DNA of 15,956 bases, from positions 1 through 15,956 of the forward strand of contig JAEYYZ010000022.1 of the NCBI GenBank assembly GCA_023428185.1, written 5' to 3'. The notes under the pieces are model-generated. The model ran no database searches. It was given only the letters and a program-made list of their open reading frames with translations, and had not been told where the DNA came from. This stretch comes from Actinomycetes bacterium. Its GTDB lineage: Bacteria; Actinomycetota; Actinomycetes; Actinomycetales; Demequinaceae. Both the position numbers and the translations under genes were made by a program. Shown here piece after piece: positions 13,909 to 15,956 of this stretch; position 1 is the first letter of the stretch; each line of letters starts with the position of its first letter.

Positions 13909-15105
13909 ATGGCCTCGCCACACGAGCCCCTCCGAGTACTGGTGCTGGCCTCTACGTACCCTGCGACTGTGGGTGATGGCACGCCATCCTTTGTGCGCGA
14001 CTTGGCGGTGGGAGTAGCGGGGGACGGATCGCTCGTGCGCGTGGTTGTACCTGCGGTACCTGGAGGACTTCCCCGCGAGAGCGCCGAGGGAATCGAGGTT
14101 TTCCGCTACCGCTTCTTTCCCCGCCGGTGGGAAGACGTTGCGCACGGAGCTTTGCTGGAGAACGTGAGGCGGCGCAAATCACGGCTCTTGCAGGTGCCTC
14201 CGCTGTTGATTGCACAATTCTTTACGGTGCGGCGCGCGGTGAAGGAGTTCCAACCCCACGTCATTCATGCGCACTGGATCATTCCTCAGGGTTGGGTGGC
14301 CAGGTGCGCGGCGCCGCGGATTCCCACCGTGGTAACCACACTCGGTGGCGACCTGTATGCGCTCAAAGGCGCCCCATGGCGGGCCATCAAGCGCGCTGTG
14401 GTGACCCGAGCAGGCGCGGTGACAGTGATGAACAGCGATATGCGAGACATCGTCATAGGGTTGGGTGCCACGGCTGACGCGGTATCAGTGAAACCTATGG
14501 GCGCGCGCGTGACCCGATTTGCCGATGCAGCAGCAAGCCGCAGCTACGCCGGCAGGGACGCCCCCGTTGCGTTGCTTGCAGTGGGACGGTTGGTAGAAAA
14601 GAAGGGTTTTGGGCTCCTCATCGAGGCCTTGCGTGGTTTGGACTCACGCGACTGGAAGCTGACCATCGTGGGCGACGGGCCGTTGCGTCACGAGTTGGAG
14701 CAGGCCGCACACGGTCTGCCCATTGTCTTTGCCGGCCAACTTGGCCAAGAGGCGCTTGCGCAAGCCGACTCCGAGGCCGACGTAGCGATCTTCCCTTCAG
14801 TGCGTGCCGCCAGTGGAGACCAAGACGGGCTACCTGTGGCTCTGCTGGAGGCCATGGCGTCGGGCTGTGCGGTGATCGTCTCAAACCTGCCTGGTCTCGA
14901 CGAAGCCGTCGAACACGAAGTCTCCGGCCTGGTAGTCCCCCACGGGGACATCAGCGCACTGCGTTCCGCAATCAGCGCGCTGATATCCGACGCCGACGTG
15001 AGGGCGCGGCTGGGGAAAGCTGCCTCAAAACGGGCAAAGTCGTATGACGTTGACGCGGTGGCTGCCGCTTACCGAGAACTCTTGCGGTCCGTGGCGGGGC
15101 GCTGA
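13909..15105 (+). CDS. Family 4 glycosyltransferase (GT-B fold)
   Basis: A 398-residue retaining glycosyltransferase of family GT4. The N-terminal acceptor domain starts RVLVLASTYPATVGDGTPSF, and IHAHWIIPQG and TLGGDLYAL are typical. The C-terminal donor domain begins at about 218 with LLAVGRLVEKKGFGLLIEAL, then VGDGPLR, and the nucleotide-sugar site DGLPVALLEAMASG (D306, E314; an Asp variant of the EX7E motif) with LVVPHGD. No membrane segment is seen; it probably associates peripherally with the membrane. The ATG at 13909 has AAGGA about seven bases upstream. It diverges from the epimerase gene with only 19 bases between annotated starts. It converges on rfbB with eight bases between the stops. 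Confidence 0.93.
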   Translation: MASPHEPLRVLVLASTYPATVGDGTPSFVRDLAVGVAGDGSLVRVVVPAVPGGLPRESAEGIEVFRYRFFPRRWEDVAHGALLENVRRRKSRLLQVPPLLIAQFFTVRRAVKEFQPHVIHAHWIIPQGWVARCAAPRIPTVVTTLGGDLYALKGAPWRAIKRAVVTRAGAVTVMNSDMRDIVIGLGATADAVSVKPMGARVTRFADAAASRSYAGRDAPVALLAVGRLVEKKGFGLLIEALRGLDSRDWKLTIVGDGPLRHELEQAAHGLPIVFAGQLGQEALAQADSEADVAIFPSVRAASGDQDGLPVALLEAMASGCAVIVSNLPGLDEAVEHEVSGLVVPHGDISALRSAISALISDADVRARLGKAASKRAKSYDVDAVAAAYRELLRSVAGR

Positions 15106-15113
15106 CGCAAGGA

Positions 15114-15956
15114 TTAGCGGCCGAGCGATTTGTACTTCAGTTCGGTCTCTTGTTTCTTGAGCCGCCACCATGCCTCGTTCTCGCGGTACCACGCGATAGT
15201 GTCCGCAAGTCCGTCCGCGAACGAAGTGAACACAGGCTCCCAACCCAACTCATCGCGGAGCTTGGTGGAGTCAATCGCGTAGCGGAGATCGTGCCCAGGC
15301 CGGTCGCTGACATGGTCGTACGCATCTCGAGGTTGACCCATTTGCTCGAGAATCATCTCGATGACGGTCTTGTTGTTGAGTTCGCCGTCAGCGCCAATGA
15401 GGTAGGTCTCGCCGGATTGGCCCTTATCGATGATGGTCCACACCGCGCGGTTGTGGTCGTCTACATGGATCCAGTCGCGCACATTCAGACCGGCCCCGTA
15501 GAGCTTGGGACGCTGGCCTTCCAAGATATTGGTGATCTGGCGGGGGATGAACTTCTCAACGTGCTGAGCGGGGCCGTAATTGTTGGAGCAATTCGAGATG
15601 GTGGCTTCAATCTGGAAGCTTCGCACCCACGCGCGCACCATGAGGTCCGATGCTGCTTTGGTTGAGGAGTACGGCGACGACGGGTTGTAGGGCGTCTCGG
15701 CGGTGAACTTGGCGGGGTCGTCAAGCTCTAGGTCACCGTAGACCTCGTCGGTGGAAATGTGGTGCAACCGCTTGCCGTGGCGCCTCACGGCCTCCAGCAA
15801 CTGGTAGGTGCCAATGACGTTGGTCTGCACAAAGGGCCACGGATCGTGAAGGGAGTTGTCATTGTGGCTCTCTGCGGCAAAGTGCACCACCACGTCATGT
15901 GCGGCAACGAGGTCGTCCACGAGGTCCGCGTCTGCGACATCGCCCTTCACGAGAGT
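15114..15956 (-). CDS. rfbB: dTDP-glucose 4,6-dehydratase, C-terminal part
   Basis: The gene runs off the right edge, leaving about 280 residues; roughly 50 N-terminal residues with the NAD-binding glycine motif are missing. The enzyme converts dTDP-glucose to dTDP-4-keto-6-deoxyglucose in dTDP-rhamnose synthesis. Diagnostic segments are VVHFAAESHNDNS, NVIGTYQLLEA, the catalytic HHISTDEVYGDLE with Thr-Asp-Glu, PYSSTKAASD (YxxxK), NCSNNYGPAQHVEKFIP and VRDWIHVDDH. The frame is open through the last base of the window (an internal GTG at 15950 is not the start). It sits with glycosyltransferases and a sugar epimerase, consistent with rhamnose-containing surface polysaccharide. Partner genes rfbA, rfbC and rfbD would be expected beyond the edge. 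Confidence 0.95.
   Translation of the reverse strand, partial: TLVKGDVADADLVDDLVAAHDVVVHFAAESHNDNSLHDPWPFVQTNVIGTYQLLEAVRRHGKRLHHISTDEVYGDLELDDPAKFTAETPYNPSSPYSSTKAASDLMVRAWVRSFQIEATISNCSNNYGPAQHVEKFIPRQITNILEGQRPKLYGAGLNVRDWIHVDDHNRAVWTIIDKGQSGETYLIGADGELNNKTVIEMILEQMGQPRDAYDHVSDRPGHDLRYAIDSTKLRDELGWEPVFTSFADGLADTIAWYRENEAWWRLKKQETELKYKSLGR

Overview
The window is a GC-rich bacterial chromosome segment, about 68% G+C in three housekeeping lines I counted by hand. Gene content and frequent GTG starts point to a high-GC actinobacterium. Gene density is very high, with no gene-free stretch over 300 bases, and no RNA gene, CRISPR array, transposase or integrase was seen. I cannot fix the genus from the sequence alone.

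Region 1 (1-2044) is housekeeping: an OsmC-type peroxiredoxin, methylenetetrahydrofolate reductase (metF, minus strand) and DNA-3-methyladenine glycosylase I (tag). Region 2 (2041-4288) is the standout. A two-gene restriction-modification-like module, an HNH nuclease and a cytosine-C5 DNA methyltransferase convergent with 42 bp of overlap, is bracketed by a perfect 23-bp direct repeat. The left copy carries the stop codon of tag; the right copy lies just upstream of the next chromosomal gene. The module encodes no recombinase, and the nuclease gene has visibly lower G+C (about 54% in four counted lines). It looks like a 2.2-kb module inserted with a long target duplication, splitting a former tag-to-4310 gene pair.

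Region 3 (4310-4915) is an unrecognised 201-residue protein with two exact leucine heptad runs. Region 4 (4928-10147, minus strand) is the glycine cleavage operon gcvP-gcvT-gcvH followed by a MutT-type Nudix gene, with a small YegP/DUF1508 gene just upstream. MetF and the glycine cleavage system both belong to one-carbon metabolism; MutT and Tag both belong to nucleotide and DNA damage repair.

Region 5 (10232-10962) has two small membrane proteins. Region 6 (11059-15956) is a surface-polysaccharide locus: a membrane-anchored GT2 glycosyltransferase, a flippase-like membrane protein translationally coupled to an NAD-dependent sugar epimerase/dehydratase, a GT4 glycosyltransferase, and the C-terminal part of dTDP-glucose 4,6-dehydratase (rfbB) running off the right edge.
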